Source: Streptomyces silvae (GTDB taxonomy: Bacteria > Actinomycetota > Actinomycetes > Streptomycetales > Streptomycetaceae). Taken from it: a stretch of 46,514 nt of DNA. Where the stretch lies: positions 1 to 46,514 of the forward strand of contig NZ_JAERUC010000083.1 of the NCBI RefSeq assembly GCF_016745505.1, read 5' to 3'. Every line of letters begins with the position of its first letter. The stretch's first letter is position 1. Made by a program: the position numbers and the translations under genes. The notes below the pieces were generated by a model. It saw only the letters and a program-made list of their open reading frames with translations. It was not told the origin of the DNA and searched no databases. Shown piece by piece: positions 24,148-33,133 of the stretch.

Positions 24148-25806
24148 TCAGCGTGGCAGACGCCCCAGCAGAGCCGCGAAATCCGTCCCGGGCGGGAGCG
24201 TCCCGAAAGCGAGGCCGCGGTCGCCGGCGAGCCGAGAGGCACAGAACGCGTCGGCCACCGCCGCGGGGGCGTGGCGGACGAGCAGGGAACCCTGGAGGAC
24301 CAGCGCCGCGCGTTCGATGACACGGCGGGCCCGGAGCGGGGCGTCCTCGCTCAGGACGAGTTCGGCCTGGAGTTCGCGCCAGGCGGTGTCCAGCCTGCGG
24401 TCCGCCCCGGCGGCCGACTCGACCTCCGTACGGAAGGCGTCCAGGGACTCGGGCTCCCGGGTCAGCGCGCGGAGCATGTCCAGGGCGTTGACGTTCCCCG
24501 AGCCCTCCCAGATTCCGTTGAGCGGGGCCTCACGGTAGAGGCGCGGCATGCCGGACGCCTCGTCGTAGCCGTTGCCGCCGAGGCATTCCAGGGCTTCGGC
24601 GACAGCGGCGGGCTGGCGCTTGCACACCCAGTACTTGCCGACGGCCGTGGCGAGCCTGAGGAAGGCACGTTCCTGTGCGTCGCCACGCCGGGCACGGTCC
24701 GCCGCCCCGGCCAGCCGCAGCGCGAGAGTGGTCGCGGCCTCGGACTCCAGGCCGAGATCGGCGATCACGTTGCGCATCAGCGGCTGGTCGATGAGCTTGG
24801 CGCCGAAGACCGAGCGGTGCCGCACGTGGTGTGCCGCCTGGGCGAGCGCGGCGCGGGTGCCGGCGGCCGAGCCGAGCACACAGTCCAGACGCGTCATGGT
24901 GACCATCTCGATGATGGTCCGTACGCCCTTGCCCTCCGCACCCACGAGCCAGGCGACGGTGTCGTCGAACTCGGGCTCGCTGCTGGCGTTGGAGCGATTG
25001 CCCAGCTTGTCCTTCAGCCGCTGGATGCGGAAGGTGTTCCGGCTGCCGTCCGGGAGGACCCGCGGTACAAGGAAGCAGGAGAGGCCGCCGGGTGCCTGGG
25101 CCAGCACGAGGAAGAGGTCGTTCATCGGGGCGCTGGTGAACCACTTGTGCCCGTGCAGCCGCCAGCTGCCGTCCGGACGCTCCGACGCGGTGGTCGTGTT
25201 GGCGCGCACATCGGTGCCGCCCTGCTTCTCGGTCATCCCCATGCCGGCCAGGAGCCCGCGCTTGCCGGCGGGACTGCGCAGGCCCGGATCGTAAACGCGG
25301 CTGGTGAGCAGCGGCTCGTACGTCTTGGCGAGATCCGGGGTGTGGCGCAGGGCCGGCACGACCGCGTACGTCATGGAGACGGGGCAGCCGTGACCGGCCT
25401 CGGCGCTGCTCCACACCATGAACCCGGCGGCGCGGGCCACATGGGCCCCCGGGCGTTCGTCCGCCCAGGCCGCACCGGCGAGACCCTCGCTGATCGCCAC
25501 GTCCAGCAGGGCGTGGTACGAGGGGTGGAAGTCGACCTCGTCGACGCGATGCCCGTAGCGGTCGTGGCTGCGCAGCACCGGCTCGTAGCGGTTGGCCTCG
25601 TCGGCCCAGCGCTGCACTTCCTCGCTGCCGGCCCGGCGGCCGAGCCGGTGCAGGGCGTCGAGGTGCCACTCGGCGCCCTCGCGGCGTACGCCTTCGATCA
25701 GCACCGGGTCGTCGGCGACGTCATGCCCGGTCAGCGGCGGGGGCTGGTTGGTCACTTCGTGGGTCGTCGAACCCGGGCGGCTGTACGGTGCCTGGTCTGC
25801 GGGCAT
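24148..25806 (-). CDS. AidB-like acyl-CoA dehydrogenase
   Basis: The 552-residue protein matches the AidB branch of acyl-CoA dehydrogenases: FAD-binding GMGMTEKQGGTDVRANTT, LHGHKWFTSAPMNDLFLVLAQ, DKLGNRSNASSEPEFDDTVAWLVGAEGKGVRTIIEMV, RLDCVLGSAAGTR, and ECLGGNGYDEASGMPRLYREAPLNGIWEGSGNV. Family members are flavoproteins; AidB of E. coli is linked to alkylation stress, others oxidise branched acyl-CoAs. ATG 25806 has GGAGAGA upstream. The gene follows the TetR gene by 26 bases, so they form an operon, and the pair is divergent from an acyl-CoA synthetase. Fatty acid or branched-acid catabolism is the likely setting. Confidence 0.9.
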   Translation of the reverse strand: MPADQAPYSRPGSTTHEVTNQPPPLTGHDVADDPVLIEGVRREGAEWHLDALHRLGRRAGSEEVQRWADEANRYEPVLRSHDRYGHRVDEVDFHPSYHALLDVAISEGLAGAAWADERPGAHVARAAGFMVWSSAEAGHGCPVSMTYAVVPALRHTPDLAKTYEPLLTSRVYDPGLRSPAGKRGLLAGMGMTEKQGGTDVRANTTTASERPDGSWRLHGHKWFTSAPMNDLFLVLAQAPGGLSCFLVPRVLPDGSRNTFRIQRLKDKLGNRSNASSEPEFDDTVAWLVGAEGKGVRTIIEMVTMTRLDCVLGSAAGTRAALAQAAHHVRHRSVFGAKLIDQPLMRNVIADLGLESEAATTLALRLAGAADRARRGDAQERAFLRLATAVGKYWVCKRQPAAVAEALECLGGNGYDEASGMPRLYREAPLNGIWEGSGNVNALDMLRALTREPESLDAFRTEVESAAGADRRLDTAWRELQAELVLSEDAPLRARRVIERAALVLQGSLLVRHAPAAVADAFCASRLAGDRGLAFGTLPPGTDFAALLGRLPR

Positions 25807-25832
25807 GGATCTCTCCGATGTGAAGGGCAGGG

Positions 25833-26453
25833 TCAGGGACGGGGCGTCGCGGGTGCGGCGCCGGCGCAGCGCAGCGCCATGGCGGTGAGCTCTTCCAGCA
25901 GTTCGCCGGTGCCGTCCTCCTCCGGCGTCCCCAGCGGGGCGACGAGGACCTCACCGATCGCGCCGGTGAGGGCGGCCGCGGTCACCTCCCCGTTCTGGGG
26001 CGGTAGCAGGCCGTCCCGCATGCCCTCGTGGATGACCTCGGCGAACAGGGTGCGGTAGCGCAGGCGGAAGTCGAGGCGTTCGGCTCCGACCGCCGGCTCG
26101 GCGGGGGAGACGAGCAGCGCGTGGGCCAGCCCTCGGTTCTCCAGGGCCCGCCGGGCGAAGACCTGGACGCCGTCGGCGAGCCGCTCGACCGGGTCGCCGG
26201 AGCCCTTGAGCACATCGCTGAGGACGTCGACCTCCCGTCCCGCGGCGCGTCGGAACACCTCGACGGCGAGCGCCGCCTTGGACGGAAAGTGCTGGTAGAC
26301 GGAGCCGGCGGCGATTCCCGCGGCGTCGGCGACCGCCGTCACGGAGGCGTGGGCCCAGCCCACCTCGGCGACGACCTCGGTGGCGCGGGCGACGAGGTGC
26401 TCCCGGGCCGCTTCGAGGCGGCGGATCTCGGCAGGGGTCTTGCGGTAGGCCAT
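25833..26453 (-). CDS. TetR-family regulator of the acyl-CoA genes
   Basis: The 206-residue protein has an N-terminal TetR HTH (about 15-60: AREHLVARATEVVAEVGWAHASVTAVADAAGIAAGSVYQHFPSKAALAVEVFR) and a helical ligand domain ending AGAAPATPRP. The gene is cotranscribed with the AidB-like dehydrogenase and divergent from the acyl-CoA synthetase, so it is probably a repressor of both that responds to an acyl-CoA. The palindrome at 26462 is its probable site. No ribosome site is seen before ATG 26453. Confidence 0.9.
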   Translation of the reverse strand: MAYRKTPAEIRRLEAAREHLVARATEVVAEVGWAHASVTAVADAAGIAAGSVYQHFPSKAALAVEVFRRAAGREVDVLSDVLKGSGDPVERLADGVQVFARRALENRGLAHALLVSPAEPAVGAERLDFRLRYRTLFAEVIHEGMRDGLLPPQNGEVTAAALTGAIGEVLVAPLGTPEEDGTGELLEELTAMALRCAGAAPATPRP

Positions 26454-26461
26454 GGAAGAAG

Positions 26462-26475
26462 TGAACCATCATTCA
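26462..26475. promoter_or_regulatory. TGAA-N6-TTCA operator candidate
   Basis: TGAACCATCATTCA lies nine bases outside the TetR start and 51 before the synthetase start. It resembles AATGAnnnTCATT-like sites of fatty-acid TetR regulators. CATAGT (26474-26479) overlaps its right end and could be the -10 for the synthetase. Confidence 0.45.
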
Positions 26476-26526
26476 TAGTTTCCCGACAGGGCCGGTGTCC
26501 CCCGGCTCGGAACCCCTGGAGAACGT

Positions 26527-28095
26527 GTGCATCTCACTGCCCTGCTGGACAGCGTCGTTCGCTCGGCCGGCCGCGAGGAAGCCCTGGTGTACGGGGACCG
26601 GCGCTGGACCTACGAGGAGTTCGCGGAAGCGGCCCGCCGCGCGGCGACCGTGCTGACGGAGGCCGGGCTGCGGCCCGGCGACCGCCTCGCCGTGATGACG
26701 TACAACACCCCGGCCTTCCTGTTCGCCGCGTTCGGCGCCTGGTACGCCGGAGCCACGCTGGTGCCCGTCAACCACAAGCTGCAGACGGGCGAGGTGCGGC
26801 AGCAACTGCGCCACTGCGGGGCCCGGCTGGCCGTCGTCGACCAGGAGATCGGTGAGCGTGCGACGGCGGCGGACGCGGATGTCCGCTGGCTGGTGAGCCA
26901 CCCGGACGCCACCTCGGGCGCCGCCTGGGACACCGGCTCGGACACCGGCCCGGATGCCCTCGCGGAACAGCTTCCGGCCGACTCGTTCGAGGCTCTGGTC
27001 GCCCGGGCCGAGAGGTGGTCCGGTGAGGCGGGCCCGGACGACGACATCGCGCAGATCCTCTACACCTCGGGCACGTCGGGCACGCCCAAGGGCTGTGTGC
27101 ACACCCACCGGGGCATCGCCCTGACCGCCACCTGCACCGCGGCCGCGATCCCTCTCCGGCGCGACGAGCGGTTCCTGGTCTGCATGCCGATCTGGCACGC
27201 CTCGCCGCTCAACAACTGGACGATGGGCACCCTCCTGCTGGGCGGCACGGTCGTGCTCCAGCGCGAGTACGCCCCCCGCGCCATGCTGGAGACCATCCAG
27301 CGGGAGCGGATCACCGCGCTGTTCGGGGCGCCGGTCGCGCTCATCGCCCCGGTGCAGACGGTTCCCGACTTCGCCTCCTTCGACCTCTCCTCGGTCCGCT
27401 CCTGGATCTACGGGGCGGGCCCGCTGGACGCCGGCACCGCGCGCCGGCTGATGACGGCGTACGGCAGCGACCACTTCCACCAGGTGTACGGGATGAGCGA
27501 GATGGGCCCGGTCGGGGCCACACTCTCCCCCGCCGAGCAGGTGAAGAAGGCGGGATCCATCGGACGCGGCGGGATGCCGGGCGTCGATCTGCGGGTCGTA
27601 CGGCCGGACGGCTCCGACGCCGAGGCCGGCCGGACCGGGGAGATCTGGCTGCGCTCGGACACCCGGATGGCCGGGTACCTCGACGACGAGAAGGCCACCG
27701 CCGAGGCGTTCTCGGGCGACTGGTACCGCAGCGGCGACCTGGGCCGGATCGACGAGGACGGGTTCGTCACCGTCGTCGACCGGATCAAGGACGTGATCAT
27801 CACCGGCGGGGAGAACGTCGCCTCGCAGGAGGTGGAAGGCGCCCTGCGCGGCCACCCCGATGTCCTGGACGTGGCCGTCGTCGGCCGTCCGCACGCACAG
27901 TGGGGTGAGAGCGTCGTCGCCGTGGTGGTGCCCCGCGAGGGGGCGCGGCTGGACCTGGCGGGCGTACGGGAGTGGCTGGAGCCACGGATCGCGCGGTACA
28001 AGATCCCACGGGACCTGGTCCTGCGGCCGGAGCTGCCCCGCACCCCCTCGGGCAAGGTGACCAAGCACGTACTGCGGGGCGAGCTCGGCGTCTGA
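26527..28095 (+). CDS. Acyl-CoA synthetase (AMP-binding, class I adenylate-forming)
   Basis: The 522-residue protein has all core adenylation motifs: A3 ILYTSGTSGTPKGCVHTHRG (about residues 177-196), A5 VYGMSEMGPVG, A7/A8 YRSGDLGRIDEDGFVTVVDRIKD with IITGGENVASQEVE, and A10 LPRTPSGKVTKHVLR with its catalytic lysine. It activates a carboxylic acid, probably a fatty acid, to acyl-CoA with ATP. GTG 26527 is preceded by GGAGAA. It is divergent from the TetR-acyl-CoA dehydrogenase pair, which would oxidise the product. Chain-length preference is unknown. Confidence 0.9.
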   Translation: MHLTALLDSVVRSAGREEALVYGDRRWTYEEFAEAARRAATVLTEAGLRPGDRLAVMTYNTPAFLFAAFGAWYAGATLVPVNHKLQTGEVRQQLRHCGARLAVVDQEIGERATAADADVRWLVSHPDATSGAAWDTGSDTGPDALAEQLPADSFEALVARAERWSGEAGPDDDIAQILYTSGTSGTPKGCVHTHRGIALTATCTAAAIPLRRDERFLVCMPIWHASPLNNWTMGTLLLGGTVVLQREYAPRAMLETIQRERITALFGAPVALIAPVQTVPDFASFDLSSVRSWIYGAGPLDAGTARRLMTAYGSDHFHQVYGMSEMGPVGATLSPAEQVKKAGSIGRGGMPGVDLRVVRPDGSDAEAGRTGEIWLRSDTRMAGYLDDEKATAEAFSGDWYRSGDLGRIDEDGFVTVVDRIKDVIITGGENVASQEVEGALRGHPDVLDVAVVGRPHAQWGESVVAVVVPREGARLDLAGVREWLEPRIARYKIPRDLVLRPELPRTPSGKVTKHVLRGELGV

Positions 28096-28169
28096 TGGCG
28101 GCCCGTTGCCGGGGAGCGGCGTCCGTCGTCACGTGGCACCCCATGGGCGAGGCGCGGCCCTGGTCCGCG

Positions 28170-28175
28170 TAGGGT
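28170..28175 (+). promoter_or_regulatory. TAGGGT -10 element of a leaderless TetR gene
   Basis: TAGGGT ends six bases before ATG 28182 and no ribosome site is present, matching the pattern seen before asnB and marR. No good -35 is visible. Confidence 0.45.
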
Positions 28176-28181
28176 CGCGGC

Positions 28182-28784
28182 ATGGCCGAGGACCGGGTGC
28201 AGCGTGAGCGGAGAGGGCCGGGGCGGCCGCGGGAGGAGCGCGTCACCCGGGCGGTGCTGGACGCCGTCGTCGCGCTGGTGGCCGAGAGCGGCATGAACGC
28301 GCTGACCATGGACGCGGTCGCCGCCCGTGCCGGGGTGAGCAAGCCGGCCATGTACCGGCGCTGGCCCACCAAGCAGGACCTCGTCATCGCCGCTGCCGAG
28401 TCGCGCATCGGCCCGCTGTCCGTGCCCGCCACGGGGGACTTCCGTGCCGAGCTGCGGGCGGTGCTGACCGCGCGCATGGAGGCGTACCGGCAGCCCGGTG
28501 TGAACCGCCTGCTCGCCGGGGTCATCGGCTCCGCGGCGGAATCGGGTGCGGAGCCCGGCGCCTACCGCGCCTACACGGAGCGGGTGATGAGCGAGACGCG
28601 GCACCTGCTGGAGCGTGGCGTCGCCCGGGGCGACGTACGGGCGGACGTCGACGTGGCCGCCGCGGCGACGCTGGTCGCCGCCTCGCTGGTCTTCCGGATG
28701 GTCGGCGAACAGCGGCTGCCGGACGAGGCACTCGTCGATTCGGTGGTGGACCTGATCAGCCGCGCGGTCGGTGTCCCTGAGTGA
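28182..28784 (+). CDS. TetR-family transcriptional regulator
   Basis: The 200-residue protein has a basic N-terminus with RRGPGRPREERVT, a TetR HTH (about 20-67: AVLDAVVALVAESGMNALTMDAVAARAGVSKPAMYRRWPTKQDLVIAAAE) and a C-terminal ligand domain of the TetR_C_16 style. It follows the acyl-CoA synthetase by 86 bases but has its own leaderless promoter. It is upstream of the TauD gene in the same direction; whether it controls that operon or the synthetase is unknown. Positions 28785-28911 contain no gene, only a weak CTGAC/GTCAG hairpin. Confidence 0.9.
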   Translation: MAEDRVQRERRGPGRPREERVTRAVLDAVVALVAESGMNALTMDAVAARAGVSKPAMYRRWPTKQDLVIAAAESRIGPLSVPATGDFRAELRAVLTARMEAYRQPGVNRLLAGVIGSAAESGAEPGAYRAYTERVMSETRHLLERGVARGDVRADVDVAAAATLVAASLVFRMVGEQRLPDEALVDSVVDLISRAVGVPE

Positions 28785-28911
28785 GCCGGACGGCTGCTCC
28801 TGACAGACCGTCAGCTGTGCTCCTCGAAGCCTCCCGCGCTGTGGTGTGCGGAGCTTCCGCGGTGATCCCGTCGAGGTCGGGGCGTCCCTGAAATTTCCTG
28901 GGTCAGACCCC

Positions 28912-28966
28912 TTGCCCCACTGTCGGCGAATATCGATACTGCCGGTTACGTAATAAGTGTTCGCCG
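28912..28966 (+). promoter_or_regulatory. Promoter and nested palindromes of the TauD gene
   Basis: TTGCCC (28912-28917), 17 bases and GATACT (28935-28940) form a good promoter. TTACGTAA (28946-28953), a perfect palindrome, lies at the expected transcription start. A wider 7-bp inverted repeat CGGCGAA (28924-28930) / TTCGCCG (28960-28966) encloses both. A GntR- or TetR-type repressor site is likely. Confidence 0.6.
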
Positions 28967-28980
28967 CTGGGAGGACCCCT

Positions 28981-29910
28981 ATGACCGTCACAGCCGCCAC
29001 CGACACCCCCCGCCCCGTGCTCGACAAGCCGCTGATGCGCTACGGCCGCCGGACCCTGGACCGGTTGGCGCCGGGCGCCGAGGCTCCGGAGTACCGGATC
29101 CTCGGTGTCACGCCTCTGACGCCGCACATCGGCGCCGAGATCAGCGGCACCGACCTCGCGCAGCCCATCGGCCAGGCCGCCGCCGAGGAGTTGAAGCAGG
29201 CGCTGCTCGAATGGAAGGTGATCTTCTTCCGTGACCAGGCCGGACTCGACGAGGAACACCACCTCGACCTGGCCGCGGTCTGGGGCCCGCCGGAGGTGAA
29301 CCCCTTCTTCCCGAAGACGGGGACGACGGGCGTCTCGCGGCTCGCCAAGGACGCGACGGCCATCGGCAACGAGAACATCTGGCACAGCGACCACTCCTTC
29401 ATGGCCGCCCCGGCCCTCGGCTCCGTCCTGCGCTCGATCGAGGTCCCCTCTGCGGGCGGTGACACCATGTGGGCCGACATGGGGGCCGCCTACGACAACC
29501 TCTCCGACGAGCTGAAGGCCCGGATCGAGAACCTCACGGCCGTGCACGACTGGGTGCCGAGCTGGGGCTCGACCATGACCGAGGAGCAGATCGCCCACTT
29601 CCGCGCGAGCCTGCCGCCGGTCGAGCACCCGGTCGTGGTGTGCCACCCCCGGAGCGGCCGCCGGACGCTGTACGTCAACGAGCCGTTCACCACGCGCATC
29701 GTGGGCCTGTCCGACACCGAGAGCCGTGAACTGCTCGACGAACTGGTGCTCCAGGCACGGGTCCCCGAATTCCAGGTCCGCTTCCACTGGGAGCCCGACT
29801 CCGTCGCGATCTGGGACAACATCGCGACGCAGCACTACGCGATCAGCGACTACTACCCGCGCCGCCGCGTGATGGAGCGCATCGCCGTCGCCGGAGTCCC
29901 GCTCTCCTGA
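28981..29910 (+). CDS. TauD/TfdA-family Fe(II)/2-oxoglutarate dioxygenase
   Basis: The 309-residue protein has the iron triad His135-Ser-Asp137 in NIWHSDHSF and distal His285 in TQHYAISDYYP, with the 2-oxoglutarate-binding arginine in RRRVMERIAV. GAEISGTDLAQPI and the KVIFFRDQ segment are typical of TauD. Family members release sulfite, sulfate or an ether-linked group from taurine, alkyl sulfates or 2,4-D and leave an aldehyde or a keto acid. Start ATG 28981 has GGGAGG six bases upstream. An MFS transporter and an aldehyde dehydrogenase follow in the same direction, which suits uptake, oxygenation and aldehyde oxidation of one substrate. The substrate itself is unknown. Confidence 0.9.
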   Translation: MTVTAATDTPRPVLDKPLMRYGRRTLDRLAPGAEAPEYRILGVTPLTPHIGAEISGTDLAQPIGQAAAEELKQALLEWKVIFFRDQAGLDEEHHLDLAAVWGPPEVNPFFPKTGTTGVSRLAKDATAIGNENIWHSDHSFMAAPALGSVLRSIEVPSAGGDTMWADMGAAYDNLSDELKARIENLTAVHDWVPSWGSTMTEEQIAHFRASLPPVEHPVVVCHPRSGRRTLYVNEPFTTRIVGLSDTESRELLDELVLQARVPEFQVRFHWEPDSVAIWDNIATQHYAISDYYPRRRVMERIAVAGVPLS

Positions 29911-29934
29911 CACCGCTCGGGACACCGCCCGGGC

Positions 29935-29965
29935 CGCGTGTGCGGCGCCCTGCCCCGCACACGCG
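29935..29965 (+). terminator. 11-bp stem-loop between TauD and MFS genes
   Basis: CGCGTGTGCGG (29935-29945) pairs perfectly with CCGCACACGCG (29955-29965) over a 9-base loop. It could be a partial terminator or a processing site that sets the ratio of the dioxygenase to the transporter. Confidence 0.6.
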
Positions 29966-30022
29966 CCCCGCGGCGCCCACCCCCCTCAATCCCTTGCCCC
30001 CGTCTTCTCCTCAGGAGGACCC

Positions 30023-31324
30023 ATGAACGCGGCCCCGACCCTGCCCCAGCACCCCCCTGGGACCGCCGCGGCCACCGGCAGTGCCCGTGCCTGGACGGTG
30101 ACCGCCCTGCTCGTCGTGTTCATGATGGTCAACTTCGCGGACAAGTCGGTCCTCGGCCTGGCCGCCGACGAGATCCGCGCCGACCTCCACCTGAGTGCCA
30201 CCGAGTTCGGACTCGCCAACAGCGCGTTCTTCCTGCTCTTCTCGGCCGCGGCGGTCCTCGTCGGGCTGCTGGCCGACCGCGTCCCGCCGAAGGTGCTGCT
30301 CCTCGCCATGGCCCTCCTGTGGTCCGTGGCCCAGGCTCCGGCGGCGATCGGGGGCGGCCTCGCCGTGCTGGTCACCTCGCGCGTCGTCCTCGGGGCCGCG
30401 GAGGGCCCGGCCTTCCCCGTGGCCCAGCAGGCCACACTGTCGTGGTTCCCCGACCACCGCCGCAATCTGCCCAGCGCACTGATCACCCTCGGTGTCACAC
30501 TCGGCGTGATCGTCTCCGCGCCCGGGCTGTCATGGGTGATCCGGAACCACGGCTGGCGATCGGCCCTCTGGGTGCTCGCGGCCACCGGCCTGGTGTGGGC
30601 CCTTGCCTGGAGCGTGCTGGGGGCCGACGGCCGGCACCGCACCGACGGGGAGCCCGCCGTACGGACCGCCGGCCCGTCCGGACCCCCGGCCGCGGTGCCC
30701 TACCGCAAGATCTTCGGCAGCCCCACCTGGATCGGGGCCACGGCCGCCTACTTCACCAGCTACTGGACGGTCGCCCTCATGCTGGTCTGGCTGCCGTCCT
30801 ACCTGCGCAACGCGCTGGACCACCCGGCGGACACGGCGGCCGTCCTCGTCGTGGCCCCCTGGACGATCGGCGCCGTCGTCCTGCTCGCACAGGCCGTCCT
30901 CACCGGTCGCCTGATGCGGCGGGGAGTCGGCAGCCGTACGGCACGGGGCCGGGTCGGCGGCTGGATACTGGCCCTCGGCGCCGCCTGCCTGCTCGCCCAG
31001 ACCCTGGTCGACGGGTCCACGGCCAAGACCGTGCTGGTGGCCCTGGGGTTCGGCCTCGGCGGCTCGTACGCGACGATCGCCGTCACCACGGTCGCCGAAC
31101 TCGCCCCGCTCGGCAGGAGCGGCGGCTCACTCGGCGTCATGAACGCGGTGGTCACCTCCGCCGGTCTCGTCGCACCCGCCGTGGTCGGCGCCCTGGTGGA
31201 CGCCCAGGGCGACACCGGTTACCACACCGCGGTGCTGCTCTCCGGCCTGCTGCTGGCCGTCGGAGCAGCCGCGTCCTTCCTGCTCGTCGACCCGGCCCGG
31301 GACATCGCACGGCTCGGCCGCTGA
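30023..31324 (+). CDS. MFS transporter, anion:cation symporter type
   Basis: The 433-residue protein has about twelve membrane segments. FADKSVLGLAADEIRADLHLSATEFGLANSAFFL, DRVPPKVLLLAMALLWSVAQ and VVLGAAEGPAFPVAQQATLSWFPDHRR are typical of the ACS branch of MFS (phthalate, glucarate or tartrate importers). AGGAGGACCC stands just before ATG 30023. Lying between the TauD dioxygenase and the aldehyde dehydrogenase, it is probably the importer of the organic anion they degrade. Confidence 0.88.
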   Translation: MNAAPTLPQHPPGTAAATGSARAWTVTALLVVFMMVNFADKSVLGLAADEIRADLHLSATEFGLANSAFFLLFSAAAVLVGLLADRVPPKVLLLAMALLWSVAQAPAAIGGGLAVLVTSRVVLGAAEGPAFPVAQQATLSWFPDHRRNLPSALITLGVTLGVIVSAPGLSWVIRNHGWRSALWVLAATGLVWALAWSVLGADGRHRTDGEPAVRTAGPSGPPAAVPYRKIFGSPTWIGATAAYFTSYWTVALMLVWLPSYLRNALDHPADTAAVLVVAPWTIGAVVLLAQAVLTGRLMRRGVGSRTARGRVGGWILALGAACLLAQTLVDGSTAKTVLVALGFGLGGSYATIAVTTVAELAPLGRSGGSLGVMNAVVTSAGLVAPAVVGALVDAQGDTGYHTAVLLSGLLLAVGAAASFLLVDPARDIARLGR

Positions 31325-31387
31325 TTCGTCACTCCGGTCGTGAGCACTGCCGCACCGACCGCCCGTACACCCGAAGGAGCTGCACCT

Positions 31388-33100
31388 GTGAGCACCACCC
31401 CGGCACTTGCCACCGCGCCACTCGACCAGGCCGTACGGGAGCTGCGTGACAACGCCGCGTCCTGGATCCGTACGCCGCCGGCGGAACGCGTCGCCCTGCT
31501 CGAACGCATGCTGCCGCGGATCGCCCACGGAGCCCACGCCATGGTCGCCGACGCCGCACGGGCCAAGGGCTACGGCCCGACCGCACCGCCCGCCGCCGAG
31601 GACTGGTTGACCGCCCCCTGGGCGCTGGCCCAGACCGTCAGCGCCTACCTCCATGTGCTGCGCAGGCTGGCCGACGGCCGCGGGCCCCTCGACGCCCGGG
31701 CCGTCCGGGAGCACGACGGCCGTACCGTCGTCGACGTCTTCCCCGCCACCGCGTCGGACCGCCTGCTGCTCAACGGGTTCTCCGCCCAGGTGTGGACACT
31801 GCCCGGCACCACCCGGGAGCAGGTACTCGCGCGCGCGGCCGGCGAGTACCGGGGCCGCCCCGGTCCGCCGGCCGTCGCGCTGGTCCTGGGCGCCGGGAAC
31901 GTCGCCGCGATCACCCCGCTCGACATCCTGCACAAGCTCTACGTGGAGGGCCAGGTCGTCGTCGCCAAGATGAACCCGGTCAACGCCTACCTCCGCCCCC
32001 ACTTCGAGAAGGTCTTCACCGAGTTCGTGGAGCGCGGATGGGTCCGCTTCGTCGACGGCGGCGCCGCCGAGGGCGCCCACCTGACCGACCACCGGCACGT
32101 CGACACCATCCACGTCACCGGGAGCGAACGTACCCACGACGCCATCGTCTGGGGCACGGACGCACGGTCCGCACAGCGCAGGCAGGACGACGCACCGCTC
32201 AACGACAGGCCGTTCACCAGCGAGCTGGGCGGCGTCAGCCCCTGCATCGTGACCCCCGGGCCGTGGAACCGGGCGGACTTCCGCCACCAGGCCGAACACA
32301 TCGTCACCAGCAAGATGAACAACGCGGGGCACAACTGCGTCGCCAGCCAGATCCTCGTGGTGCCCCGCGACTGGGACGGCACCGAGCGGCTGCTCACCGA
32401 GATCCGCCGGGTGCTGCGCGGCCTCCCGCAGCGCAGCGACTACTACCCCGGTGCCTCGGAGCGGCTGCGCGAGGTGCTGCGGCTCCACCCGCAGGCCGAG
32501 ACCTTCACCGGTGACGCCGGCGCCATACTCGTGTCCGACCTCACCCGCCACGACGACCCGATGATCACCCAGGAGATCTTCGCCGCGGCCCTGGGCGTGG
32601 TGCGCCTCGACGGCGGGAGCCCGGAGGAATTCCTGCGCAACGCGACCGAGTTCGCCAACGAGAAGCTGCCCGGAACCCTCGGCGCCACCCTGCTGGTGCA
32701 CCCCCGGACCCGGCGGGCCCACCCCACGGCCGTGGACGCCGCCGTCGCCGGACTCCGGTACGGAACCGTGGGCGTGAACTGCTGGTCGGCGTTCGGATTC
32801 CTCCTGGGATACACGCCGTGGGGCGCCTTCCCGGGGCACACACGCCAGGAGATCGGCAGCGGCATCGGCTTCGTACACAACGCCTTCATGCTGGAGGACG
32901 TGGAGAAGACCGTGCTGAACGCGCCCTTCGCCCCCGCCCCGCGTGGGTGGTTCACCGGTTCGCCCTCGCTGTCACCCCGCCCGCCGTACTTCGTCACCAA
33001 CCGGACAGCCCGTACGACCGTCGAGCGCCTGACGGGCTACACCACCGCGCCCAACTGGCGTCGTCTGCCCGGCATCTTCCTCTCGGCGCTGCGTGGCTGA
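31388..33100 (+). CDS. Aldehyde dehydrogenase-like protein
   Basis: The 570-residue protein has ALDH signatures: VALVLGAGNVAAITPLDILHKLYVEGQVVVAKMNPVN, DTIHVTGSERTHDAIV, catalytic-type Glu279 in TSELGGVSPCIV, Cys317 in MNNAGHNCVASQILV and the C-terminal segment GTVGVNCWSAFGFLLG. It is about 70 residues longer than standard ALDHs, and the Cys context differs from the usual FxxxGQxC, so it belongs to a divergent subfamily. It should oxidise an aldehyde with NAD(P). GTG 31388 is preferred, with GAAGGAG eight bases upstream, over ATG-like starts at 31340. It is the third gene of the TauD-MFS-ALDH unit and converges on the AfsR-like gene with a 33-base gap. Confidence 0.85.
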   Translation: MSTTPALATAPLDQAVRELRDNAASWIRTPPAERVALLERMLPRIAHGAHAMVADAARAKGYGPTAPPAAEDWLTAPWALAQTVSAYLHVLRRLADGRGPLDARAVREHDGRTVVDVFPATASDRLLLNGFSAQVWTLPGTTREQVLARAAGEYRGRPGPPAVALVLGAGNVAAITPLDILHKLYVEGQVVVAKMNPVNAYLRPHFEKVFTEFVERGWVRFVDGGAAEGAHLTDHRHVDTIHVTGSERTHDAIVWGTDARSAQRRQDDAPLNDRPFTSELGGVSPCIVTPGPWNRADFRHQAEHIVTSKMNNAGHNCVASQILVVPRDWDGTERLLTEIRRVLRGLPQRSDYYPGASERLREVLRLHPQAETFTGDAGAILVSDLTRHDDPMITQEIFAAALGVVRLDGGSPEEFLRNATEFANEKLPGTLGATLLVHPRTRRAHPTAVDAAVAGLRYGTVGVNCWSAFGFLLGYTPWGAFPGHTRQEIGSGIGFVHNAFMLEDVEKTVLNAPFAPAPRGWFTGSPSLSPRPPYFVTNRTARTTVERLTGYTTAPNWRRLPGIFLSALRG

Positions 33101-33133
33101 GCTCCGCACGACCGCCGCCGGACCTCGGGGTAC

